From positions 1-49,267 of the forward strand of contig JAZLCO010000059.1 of the NCBI GenBank assembly GCA_045614225.1: a DNA stretch of 49,267 nt, in the 5' to 3' direction. The position numbers and the translations under genes are program-made. Positions 42,392 through 49,267 of the stretch are shown one piece after another; position 1 is the first letter of the stretch; each line of letters starts with the position of its first letter. A model generated the notes under the pieces. The model did not search any database. It worked only from the letters and a program-made list of their open reading frames with translations, and was not told the origin of the DNA. Origin of the DNA: UBA9715 sp045614225. GTDB lineage: Bacteria; Actinomycetota; Coriobacteriia; Coriobacteriales; Eggerthellaceae.

Positions 42392-43948
42392 ATGTGGCAG
42401 CGATTGTCACTCTACGACCTGCGCGTCATCGGCCACTACCTTGGCGTGCTCATCCTGTTCACGACGATCGGTCTGGCAGCGCCGCTGCTCACGTCTATTA
42501 TCTTCGGCGAGTGGCAAGCAACTGAACGCTACTTCCTCACCATCGGCATCTTTCTCATTGCTGGCTCGGCGCTGCGCTTCCTGCGCATCCAGCCGGGGCG
42601 CTTGAGCAGGCAGCAAGCGTTCGCGATCACAGGTCTCTCTTGGCTCGTGTTGGCGTTTTTCGCCGCACTGCCGCTGTATTGGTCGGGCCATTACGCAAGC
42701 TACCTCGACTCGTTGTTCGAAGCCGTTTCGGGCTTGACGACAACCGGGGCATCGGTCGTCCAAGACCTCGACCATCTCTCGTATTCAGACAACATGTGGC
42801 GTTTCATGATGCACCTGATGGGCGGCTTGGGCTTGGTCGTCGTCGGTTTGTCCTTCGGTTTGTTCGGCAAGGGTGGCGGCGCATCGCTGTTCACATCCGA
42901 AGGCCGCAGCGAACACGTCGTGCCCAACGTCGTGCAAACCACGCAGTTCATCGGCCGCATCTGCATCACGTTCATCGCGATCTCTACGATATCCGTAGGT
43001 TGCATCAGCATGACCATCGGCATCGAGCCCGCCCGTGCATTCCTCCAATCGTTTTGGGTTTCGATTTCGGCATTCATGACTGCGGGCTTCGTTCCGATGA
43101 GCCAGAACATCATGTATTACCACTCGATTTCTATCGAATTTATTCTCGTCATCGTGATGCTACTCGGGTCTATCAACTTCACGCTGCACGCTGAGGTTAT
43201 ACGCGGTCGTGTGAAGGCGGTTTTCGAGGATACCGAAGTGAGGTACCTCATTGCTTGGATCGTCCTCATCGTAATCGTCCTCGCAGCATCGCTTTCCGGA
43301 AGCCGCTTGTTCTCGAATCTCCCAAGCATTGAGCGGCGCGGCTTGTTCATGGTGTGTGCGGCGCTGACGACAACTGGCTTCCAAAACGTCACCACGTCAC
43401 AGTTGGCCGCCGGAGGGTTCTCGTCGGGCGCGTTTCTCGTGCTGGCCATCTTGATGGCCATGGGCGCATCGTCCGGCTCGACTGCTGGCGGCATCAAGAT
43501 CAACCGCATCGCAATCCTTTCGAAATCGATCGTCGCCACGCTCAAGGAGACGCTTGCCCCCGACACGGCGCGTATCGTCACGTCGTACAACCACATCGGG
43601 CGCAGGCCTGTGACACCCGACATCGTTCGCGAAGCCACGACCGTCCTTATCCTGTACGGCGTGACGTATGTCATCGGCGCACTGGCAGGCATTGCAAGCG
43701 GCTTCGAAGCTTCACAGGCAATCTTTGAGTCGGTCGCGATGGCCTCGAATGGCGGCATCACATCCGGCATCGTTGCGCCTGGCATGGCATGGCCACTAGA
43801 GCTCTTCTACCTGTTCGAAATGTGGGCAGGACGTCTCGAGTTCGTGACGCTGCTTGCGCTGCTCATCCAAATCGTCACCTCGGTCATGCCTTCGGACTTG
43901 GTTGGCACAATGCATGCCCGCAATGAGGAGAGGAAACGCCGCTCGTGA
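42392..43948 (+). CDS. trkH: TrkH/KtrB-family potassium transporter
   Basis: A 518-residue integral membrane protein with four pseudo-repeats, each with a selectivity-filter strand: TTTGAS (about 116-121), TAGF (about 231-234), TTTGF (about 330-334) and SNGGI (about 453-457). It should move potassium into the cell, gated by a cytosolic RCK subunit (TrkA/KtrA), which is not encoded here. A conserved GRKxP-like basic segment (NHIGRRPVTPDI) lies in the loop before the last helices. The ATG at 42392 lies 3 bases past the micro-peptide stop. The next gene overlaps its end by 4 bases. Confidence 0.93.
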   Translation: MWQRLSLYDLRVIGHYLGVLILFTTIGLAAPLLTSIIFGEWQATERYFLTIGIFLIAGSALRFLRIQPGRLSRQQAFAITGLSWLVLAFFAALPLYWSGHYASYLDSLFEAVSGLTTTGASVVQDLDHLSYSDNMWRFMMHLMGGLGLVVVGLSFGLFGKGGGASLFTSEGRSEHVVPNVVQTTQFIGRICITFIAISTISVGCISMTIGIEPARAFLQSFWVSISAFMTAGFVPMSQNIMYYHSISIEFILVIVMLLGSINFTLHAEVIRGRVKAVFEDTEVRYLIAWIVLIVIVLAASLSGSRLFSNLPSIERRGLFMVCAALTTTGFQNVTTSQLAAGGFSSGAFLVLAILMAMGASSGSTAGGIKINRIAILSKSIVATLKETLAPDTARIVTSYNHIGRRPVTPDIVREATTVLILYGVTYVIGALAGIASGFEASQAIFESVAMASNGGITSGIVAPGMAWPLELFYLFEMWAGRLEFVTLLALLIQIVTSVMPSDLVGTMHARNEERKRRS

Positions 43949-44589
43949 ACGAACGTCTCTTCAAGATATTCGCGTTGATGCTCGCGCTCGCGTTGGCGTT
44001 CGCCTTCCCTGCCTCCGCTTTCGCAGAAGACGACATGTCTTCCAGTAGCAGTGCCGCGAGCGCTACGGCAGAACCCGCCACAAGCGTCGATACAAACCCG
44101 GAAAACATCGTCGACCCAACGCAGCGCGCCGACAACTCATTCATCTACGACACGACGATCGAGGACGTCCTCGCCGAGACATCGCTCCACGACGGGCGCA
44201 TTGTCCAATTCGTCGGTGAAGCCATTGGCGATCGCGTGCTCGACGATGCAAGCGGAAAGCACTGCTGGGTAACCGTCGAATCTATGGCGGATGGCAGCGA
44301 TGCCAACATTTCGGTTTACATGACTGTCGAGCAAGCAGCTCAAATCGACCATTTCGGACGCTATGGGGTCACAGGCACGACACTTCAAATTCGCGGCAAC
44401 TTCAACCAGGCGTGCCCTGAACACGAAGGTCTTATCGATGTTCATGCAACAAATGTCGGCGTGATGGCGCACGGTGTCGAGCATCCTGACACGCTGAACC
44501 TGAGCAACTTCGGGCTCGGGTTTTTCCTGATTCTTGCCGGAGCGGCGCTCATGGCTGCTTTCTATTTCGCCCGCGAGCGAATGCGCTAG
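43945..44589 (+). CDS. Exported, C-terminally anchored OB-like protein
   Basis: A 214-residue protein with a clear signal peptide (ALMLALALAFAFPASAFAE, cut near residue 28), a Ser/Ala/Thr-rich linker, a beta-rich domain (about 75-175; RIVQFVGEAIGD, then TTLQIRGNFNQACPEHEG) like an OB-fold, and a membrane helix near the end (about 189-207). Function unknown; it would hang outside the membrane. The start is a GTG at 43945 that overlaps the trkH stop (GTGA), and rsgA follows 8 bases later. A cell-envelope or channel-associated role is inferred from the neighbours only. Confidence 0.75.
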   Translation: MNERLFKIFALMLALALAFAFPASAFAEDDMSSSSSAASATAEPATSVDTNPENIVDPTQRADNSFIYDTTIEDVLAETSLHDGRIVQFVGEAIGDRVLDDASGKHCWVTVESMADGSDANISVYMTVEQAAQIDHFGRYGVTGTTLQIRGNFNQACPEHEGLIDVHATNVGVMAHGVEHPDTLNLSNFGLGFFLILAGAALMAAFYFARERMR

Positions 44590-44597
44590 GCTGCGGT

Positions 44598-45581
44598 ATG
44601 AGGGGCACCGTCATCAAGCTCGACCGAGGCTTTCCCCTCGTTCAGCTCGAAGATGGCTCTGAACTGCGCTGCGAGCACGCAACCGCCCTTGTGAAGGGCG
44701 AGAAAGTGCGCGCGGTGATCGGCGATGTGGTCGACGTCTCCCTTCCCGAAGAGCACGACAAGGGCATCATCGAGGCAATTGAACCGCGCACAGCCGCGTT
44801 CGTGCGCAAGGATCCAGCTGAACGTACGACCGCGCAGGTGCTCGCCGCGAACTTCGATTCCGTGATCATTGCCGAGCCCATCGTGAACCTCAACATCAAA
44901 CGCCTCGAGCGAGAGCTCGTGCTAGCCCACGAAACAGGGGCGCGTGTGGCCATCGTGCTGACGAAGGCTGACTTGGCATCGAGCCCCGACGAAGCGGAAG
45001 CCGTTCGGAGAAGCGCTGCTGACCTCGCTGGTCGCGACGTACCGGTCGTAGTCATGTCTGTGGGAGACGAGGAATCCATTGCATGCGTGCGCGCTCTCGT
45101 GCCGAAAGGCGAAGTTGCCGTACTTATCGGCAAGAGCGGCGTGGGCAAGTCGAGCTTGGTCAACTTGCTTGCAGGAGCTGACGTTCAAAGCATCGGCGAC
45201 GTGCGTGCAAGCGACGGGAAGGGCAGGCACACGACGGTCGATCGGGTGATGGTTGAAATACCCGACGCAGGGCGCGTTGTCGATATGCCTGGTATTCGAG
45301 GGCTCGGCCTATGGGATTCCGACACGGGCATCGATGTCGCGTTCACCGACGTTGCCGAGCTGGCAGAGCAGTGTCGCTTCCGCGATTGCAAGCATACCGA
45401 CGAGCCAGGCTGCGCCGTGCTCGCAGCGGTCGAGTCTGGCGAGCTCGCACAAGCACGATTGGACTCGTATCGCTCGCTGGTGGCGGAGGTGGAAACGACG
45501 CGCAAGCGACGCGACGAAGCGCGGCATATGCGCGGAGAGAAGGCATCCGACCGCAAGCGGCAAAAGCGGAAGGGGCGTTAA
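44598..45581 (+). CDS. rsgA: Ribosome small-subunit biogenesis GTPase
   Basis: A 327-residue circularly permuted GTPase that checks 30S subunit maturation. An N-terminal OB domain (MRGTVIKLDRGFPLVQLEDG) leads into the permuted motifs: G4 LTKAD, then G1 GKSGVGKSSLVN (about 180-191) and G3 DMPGIRGLGL. The C-terminal zinc site CRFRDCKHTDEPGC is complete. A strongly basic tail ends RKRQKRKGR. The ATG at 44598 has a weak ribosome binding site, and the close spacing suggests translation after the upstream gene. A TauE/SafE gene starts 2 bases past the stop. Confidence 0.95.
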   Translation: MRGTVIKLDRGFPLVQLEDGSELRCEHATALVKGEKVRAVIGDVVDVSLPEEHDKGIIEAIEPRTAAFVRKDPAERTTAQVLAANFDSVIIAEPIVNLNIKRLERELVLAHETGARVAIVLTKADLASSPDEAEAVRRSAADLAGRDVPVVVMSVGDEESIACVRALVPKGEVAVLIGKSGVGKSSLVNLLAGADVQSIGDVRASDGKGRHTTVDRVMVEIPDAGRVVDMPGIRGLGLWDSDTGIDVAFTDVAELAEQCRFRDCKHTDEPGCAVLAAVESGELAQARLDSYRSLVAEVETTRKRRDEARHMRGEKASDRKRQKRKGR

Positions 45582-45583
45582 CG

Positions 45584-46390
45584 ATGATCGGCACGTTTGC
45601 CGTCATGGCGCTCATCGGAATCGTTATCGGCCTCTTCTCGGGCATGCTTGGCATCGGGGGCGGAATGGTTATGGTTCCCCTCTTCAGGCTCGTCTTCGGC
45701 ATGAGCGCCGTCGGCTCGACTGCCACTTCTCTGTTCACCATCATTCCCACGTCAGTGTCGGGAGCCATCTCGCATGCACGCGCAAAGACATGTGTCCCAA
45801 AACTCGGAATAGCCCTCGGCGTCGGAGGCGCTTGCACCTCGTGGCTCGGCGTGTGGCTTGCCCAACTGTCTCCTGGTTGGCTCGTCATGTTGGCAGCAGC
45901 AGCCGTCATCGCCTATTCGGGAATCACAATGTTTCGCAAAGCGTTGAAGGCTCCCAAGCAATCGATTGGGAGCGCTGGCGCCAATGCGCCTGTTCCTGAG
46001 CCTCCTGCGCTCAGCTCCAAGAAGCTTCTGGCTGCGGCGGGCATCGGCATGTTGGCAGGGGTCGCGTCAGGATATGTAGGGCTCGGCGGTGGATTCATAA
46101 TGGTGCCGCTGATGATCGCAATGCTCGACATGCCCATGAAGCTGACATCGGGAACCTCTCTGATCGCCGTCATGATACTCGCCTTTCCCGCAACAGTGAT
46201 GCAATGCGTCCTCGGCAATGTCGAATACCTCGCCGGCATCGCAATGGCATGCGGTACCATTCCTGGTGCAATCATCGGCGCCAAATTGGTAAGATACGTC
46301 CCCGAACGCACGCTCAGATTCGTGTTCGCACTATTCATCACGATTGCCGCTATACTCTTGGTGTTGAAAGAAGCTGGGATGCTCGGTTAG
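45584..46390 (+). CDS. TauE/SafE-family membrane permease
   Basis: A 268-residue protein with about eight membrane helices in two repeats, each opening with a glycine-rich GxxSGxxGIGGG-type motif (GLFSGMLGIGGGMVMVP and GVASGYVGLGGGFIMVP). The family exports sulfite, sulfoacetate or related organic anions; some members import. Substrate unknown here. The ATG at 45584 lies 2 bases past the rsgA stop with AAGGGG eight bases ahead. It is probably co-transcribed with rsgA and followed 15 bases later by the histidine kinase. Confidence 0.9.
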   Translation: MIGTFAVMALIGIVIGLFSGMLGIGGGMVMVPLFRLVFGMSAVGSTATSLFTIIPTSVSGAISHARAKTCVPKLGIALGVGGACTSWLGVWLAQLSPGWLVMLAAAAVIAYSGITMFRKALKAPKQSIGSAGANAPVPEPPALSSKKLLAAAGIGMLAGVASGYVGLGGGFIMVPLMIAMLDMPMKLTSGTSLIAVMILAFPATVMQCVLGNVEYLAGIAMACGTIPGAIIGAKLVRYVPERTLRFVFALFITIAAILLVLKEAGMLG

Positions 46391-46405
46391 GCGAGGTGCG
46401 GAACT

Positions 46406-47782
46406 ATGGAGCCCGGATTCGATTTGCTCAGACTCAATCAGACACGCCGGGTTGTCCTCGGCGTCCTCGGCGTGGTGTCCATTTCCGCTGGAGTTGCGCT
46501 CATCATTCTCACGCTCTTCCATCCAGAGCTCATAGCCTTGCAGCTGACGACTGGAATCGTTTTTTCGTTGACGCTCGTTGCCATGCTTTGGCTTGCAATG
46601 GACCCCGACACCCAAGCTGCACGTCAGTCAGACAGCTTGCTGAGACTTGCCAGCCAGATGCTCGAGTGCATGAAAAGCGGCATGACTCCCGAAGCTGCCC
46701 AGCACATTTGCGAACTACTGCTTCCCGCCACGCCCGCAAAGGCGGTCGCCATCACCGATACCGAGGTCATCCTTGGCTACGCCGGCTACAACGCCGTCAA
46801 CAATCCTGCTGGTACGCACATTCGCACAACTGCCACGCACGACACGATAGAAGATGGCCAGCCGCGCATTCTACACAACACCGGCGACATCGGGCTCCCC
46901 ATGTCCTCCGCGCGCATCAACGCGGCCATCATCCAACCGCTCTACATCGGCAACAAGATCATGGGGACGCTGAAGTTCTACTATTTCAAGCCAAGCCAAA
47001 TCAGCGAAACGCAGAAATCGGTTGCACACGGGTTCGCTGAGCTGCTCTCAACCCAAATGGCCGCAGCGGCACTCGAAGAGCAAACCAAACTTGCAACCAG
47101 CATGGAGTTGAAAGCCCTGCAGGCTCAGATCAACCCGCACTTCCTCTTCAACACCATCAACACGATTGCCTCGCTTATCCGCACCGACCCCGCGAAGGCG
47201 CGCGAACTGTTGCGTGACTTCGCCGTCTTCTACCGTTCGACGCTCGAAGACGCCAACGACCTCATCGCCCTCGAGCGTGAGGTTAAACAAGTCGAACGAT
47301 ATCTCTCGTTCGAGATTGCACGCTTCGGCGAAGACCGGCTTGAGCTCATCGTCGATATCCAGCCGGAGCTTTACAGCATGCTCGTGCCGTCGTTTATGAT
47401 CCAGCCTCTTGTCGAAAACGCAGTGAAACACGCGATGCGTGCTGAAGGCAAGCTCACGATCTCAATCATTGGCACTATTGAAGACGATGCCGTGGTCATC
47501 GCAGTTGAAGACGACGGCGTCGGCATGACCGAAGCACAATGCGCAACGATGATGGACGGCGAGTCGACAACTGGGTTGGGCATCGCCGTGCGCAACGTGC
47601 GCGACCGCATGTACGGCTATTTCGGTCCCCAATCACACATGGACGTCGAGAGCGCTCCCGGCGAGGGCACGCGCGTGTCGTTCACCCTCGATCGAGCCAG
47701 CGCAGAAAGCGATGGCTATCTCGGGTCAGCGGAATCGGAGGAGCCTGGTGTATCTGCGGATTCCGAACTTATAGAGCGATGA
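46406..47782 (+). CDS. LytS-type sensor histidine kinase
   Basis: A 458-residue kinase. Two hydrophobic helices at the start (about 17-38 and 46-65), a GAF-like sensory domain (about 80-225), then the HisKA_3-type core with INPHFLFNTINTIASLI (about 241-257; phospho-His), an N box LVENAVKHAMR and G box DDGVGM, ending GLGIAVRNVRDRM. This is the LytS/YpdA group, which usually pairs with a LytTR response regulator. None is adjacent: the next genes are tRNA-Ser. GAGGTG precedes the ATG. The regulator must lie elsewhere, or the kinase is orphan. Confidence 0.9.
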   Translation: MEPGFDLLRLNQTRRVVLGVLGVVSISAGVALIILTLFHPELIALQLTTGIVFSLTLVAMLWLAMDPDTQAARQSDSLLRLASQMLECMKSGMTPEAAQHICELLLPATPAKAVAITDTEVILGYAGYNAVNNPAGTHIRTTATHDTIEDGQPRILHNTGDIGLPMSSARINAAIIQPLYIGNKIMGTLKFYYFKPSQISETQKSVAHGFAELLSTQMAAAALEEQTKLATSMELKALQAQINPHFLFNTINTIASLIRTDPAKARELLRDFAVFYRSTLEDANDLIALEREVKQVERYLSFEIARFGEDRLELIVDIQPELYSMLVPSFMIQPLVENAVKHAMRAEGKLTISIIGTIEDDAVVIAVEDDGVGMTEAQCATMMDGESTTGLGIAVRNVRDRMYGYFGPQSHMDVESAPGEGTRVSFTLDRASAESDGYLGSAESEEPGVSADSELIER

Positions 47783-47832
47783 CGCGTTTGGGCAGTCCCG
47801 ACAACGGCGCATCGTGGAGTAATTGAAAAGAC

Positions 47833-47862
47833 TTGCCGCGGTTTTCGCGCTTCGTGTATACT
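47833..47862 (+). promoter_or_regulatory. Promoter of the tRNA-Ser pair
   Basis: TTGCCG (-35, 47833-47838), an 18-base spacer ending in GTG, and TATACT (-10, 47857-47862), about 40 bases ahead of the first tRNA. Confidence 0.75.
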
Positions 47863-47902
47863 TAAGCGCTGCGTCACCAGAACGACGCAAGGCTACGGAA
47901 GC

Positions 47903-47994
47903 GGAGAGATGTCCGAGCTGGCCGAAGGAGCACGATTGGAAATCGTGTATACCCCAAAAGGGTATCCGGGGTTCAAATCCCCGTCTCTCCGCCA
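47903..47994 (+). tRNA. tRNA-Ser (GGA)
   Basis: A 92-base class II tRNA. Acceptor GGAGAGA pairs with TCTCTCC, discriminator G, encoded CCA at 47992-47994. The anticodon loop TTGGAAA gives GGA. The variable arm (TACCCCAAAAGGGTA) is long, as expected for serine. Confidence 0.97.
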
Positions 47995-48010
47995 CTTTTA
48001 GCCACCTTGC

Positions 48011-48103
48011 GGAGAGGTGGCAGAGCGGTTGAATGCGGCGGTCTCGAAAACCGTTTTACCGGTGAACCCGGTAACCAGGGTTCGAATCCCTGCCTCTCCG
48101 CCA
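48011..48103 (+). tRNA. tRNA-Ser (CGA)
   Basis: A 93-base class II tRNA. Acceptor GGAGAGG pairs with CCTCTCC, discriminator G, encoded CCA at 48101-48103. The loop CTCGAAA gives CGA. It lies 16 bases after tRNA-Ser (GGA) and shares its promoter. Confidence 0.97.
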
Positions 48104-48113
48104 CGAGAGTTCA

Positions 48114-48135
48114 CGCCCCGACACGGGGCGTTTTT
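48114..48135 (+). terminator. Terminator after tRNA-Ser pair
   Basis: CGCCCCG pairs with CGGGGCG around ACA, followed by TTTTT (48131-48135). Confidence 0.9.
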
Positions 48136-48151
48136 CGTTTCTGGGGCAGAC

Positions 48152-48181
48152 AAAAAAGGCGCTGCGATAAATCGCAGCGCC
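48152..48181 (-). terminator. Terminator after the foldase gene
   Basis: Leftward, GGCGCTGCGAT pairs with ATCGCAGCGCC around TT (48158-48181) and continues in six T residues. It ends the PpiC-type gene and faces the tRNA-Ser terminator. Confidence 0.92.
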
Positions 48182-48208
48182 TCGCAGCATCATTTGTTGA
48201 ACGATTGG

Positions 48209-49267
48209 CTAGTTGCCAGAGGAGCTTTCCGCGCTTGCGCTCGACGCACTTGCGGATTCAGCGCTTGCACTCTCTGCACTAGCGGCCTCGGCGCTGGCAG
48301 ACTCTGCGCTTACGCTCTCGGCGCTGGCGGATTCAGCGCTTGCGCTCTCGGCGCTGGTCGCCTCCGCACTTGCCGACGCAGCGCTCGCCGATTCAGCAGC
48401 CTGCTGATACTTCGTCAAGTCGATGTTGTACGGCGCGTCGGCAGGCATGTCGTTGATCTGGATGTCAGCGGATTCCTTGAGCTTCTCGAGCCACTCCTGA
48501 TAAGCGGTGCTTGCCTTGGTGGAAGCAGCCATGGACTTGAAGGTCTCCTGGAAGTCGGCCGGCAGCTGGTCGAGGCTCGTCAGCTCTGCAGGCGCGGTGA
48601 ACACTTCGGTGCACTTGATGATGTGGATGCCGTATTGCGAAGTGACAAGCTCGCTGACCTCATCAACCGCGAGGCCATCAAGAGCTGTCTGGTACTCGGT
48701 CACGAACGTCGTCATGCGATCCCAGCCCACATCTCCACCTTTTTCAGCAGAGCTGTCCTTCGAGTACTGCTTAGCAGCATCGGCGAAGTCCAGGTCGCCC
48801 GATTTAATCCTCGCAAGAACATCAGCGGCAGTTGCCTCGTCACCAGCGTCGAACAGGATATGCGAGGAACGCTTTGCACCATCGTAATACGATGCATACA
48901 TCTTGGCGGAATCGAGAACGTCCTCATCGGTCACCTCGGCGCTTTCCTCGAAGTGTGCGCTGATCTTTTGTTGGAGAAGAGAGGTCTCAATGCTCTCGCG
49001 ATAGGACTCCTCGGTGAAACCAGCCTGCTGGAGAGCTTCCTTCCAGGCCTCATCATCTCCGAAGTTCGCCTTCATGGAGTCGACGTAGGTGTCGACCTCG
49101 GAGCTGTCAACGGAAACGCCAAGCTCAGCTGCACCGGACTTGATGAGTTCCTGATTGACATAGGAATCGATGATCTGCTCGCGAACGCTCTCGGGCGTCA
49201 TGTTGTTGGAAACGAGGAACTGGCCCCAAGCCTCTTCGGTGTCGAGCCCTGACTGGGTGCGAACACT
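48209..49267 (-). CDS. Parvulin-type peptidyl-prolyl isomerase (PrsA/SurA-like), 5' end missing
   Basis: At least 352 residues are visible; the frame stays open to the right edge, so the start and any signal peptide are outside. A SurA_N-like helical region (VREQIIDSYVNQELIKSG) is followed by a parvulin domain (KRSSHILFDAGDEATAAD, then FADAAKQYSKDSSAEKGGDVGW and YGIHIIKCTEV), the fold that isomerises proline bonds in secreted proteins. The last about 65 residues are a low-complexity tail of Ala, Ser and Glu in ESASAESASAE-type units. An extracytoplasmic foldase is the likely role. A GC-rich repeat tract encodes the tail, so length may vary. Confidence 0.9.
   Translation of the reverse strand, partial: SVRTQSGLDTEEAWGQFLVSNNMTPESVREQIIDSYVNQELIKSGAAELGVSVDSSEVDTYVDSMKANFGDDEAWKEALQQAGFTEESYRESIETSLLQQKISAHFEESAEVTDEDVLDSAKMYASYYDGAKRSSHILFDAGDEATAADVLARIKSGDLDFADAAKQYSKDSSAEKGGDVGWDRMTTFVTEYQTALDGLAVDEVSELVTSQYGIHIIKCTEVFTAPAELTSLDQLPADFQETFKSMAASTKASTAYQEWLEKLKESADIQINDMPADAPYNIDLTKYQQAAESASAASASAEATSAESASAESASAESVSAESASAEAASAESASAESASASSASAESSSGN

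Noticed and set aside
48215..48400. CRISPR-like or tandem repeat array near the right edge
   Set aside because: The periodicity is that of Ala/Ser/Glu codons in the foldase tail; there are no distinct spacers.

Overview
The window looks like chromosomal DNA of a mid-to-high-GC actinobacterium, most likely of class Coriobacteriia (Eggerthellaceae-like). The basis is an actinobacterial dnaK-grpE-dnaJ-hspR-clpB operon with an HspR-type operator, the rpsF-ssb-rpsR-rplI-dnaB cluster, and the style of the conserved hypotheticals. The placement is inference from gene content; no phylogeny was computed. All gene calls rest on reading the translations, with starts chosen by Shine-Dalgarno spacing and family N-termini.

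Region 1 (1-6221) is the right end of an integrated mobile element. It has a leftward replication and control operon (XRE regulator, excisionase-like HTH protein, DnaD-like initiator, DnaC-like loader), a rightward unknown protein plus tyrosine integrase, and two small surface/membrane cargo genes. It abuts the 3' end of tRNA-Phe. The other end lies outside the window.

Region 2 (6298-18601) is core genome, mostly leftward: a leucine-rich-repeat protein, a radical SAM HemN/HutW-like protein, purD and purA, a YhaO/YhaN (SbcD/SbcC-like) nuclease-ATPase pair, then dnaB and the rplI, rpsR, ssb, rpsF cluster with a promoter and a candidate S6:S18 leader.

Region 3 (18791-28640) holds a conserved unknown gene, the clpB/hspR/dnaJ/grpE/dnaK stress operon with a HAIR-like operator inside the dnaK promoter, a 2[4Fe-4S] ferredoxin, hypE, nikR and a small helical protein. 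The last genes point to nickel homeostasis and [NiFe]-hydrogenase maturation.

Region 4 (28644-39335) carries two incomplete ABC transporters, a TatD-family hydrolase, an iron-dependent alcohol dehydrogenase, galE, an LCP-family cell-wall ligase, an XRE regulator, a phosphoglucomutase, a phosphoglycolate-phosphatase-like HAD enzyme and tRNA-Leu. Two long compound inverted repeats (about 120 bp each) sit exactly at convergent gene junctions. GalE, phosphoglucomutase and the LCP protein fit a common role in envelope polysaccharide supply.

Region 5 (39336-49267) has tRNA-Gly followed by a 191-bp segment that duplicates the tRNA 3' end and folds into several hairpins, then serA, a polysaccharide deacetylase with an unusual metal site, an unannotated 49-residue membrane peptide before trkH, an exported OB-like protein, rsgA, a TauE/SafE permease, a LytS-type histidine kinase, two tRNA-Ser genes, and a parvulin-type foldase running off the right edge.

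The best leads for something undescribed are the tRNA-Gly 3'-end duplication with its structured insert (39519-39730), the unknown Cys/His-rich protein beside the element integrase (3516-4514), the TrkH-linked micro-membrane protein (42239-42388) and the paired compound inverted repeats. No CRISPR array, rRNA or complete insertion sequence was seen.
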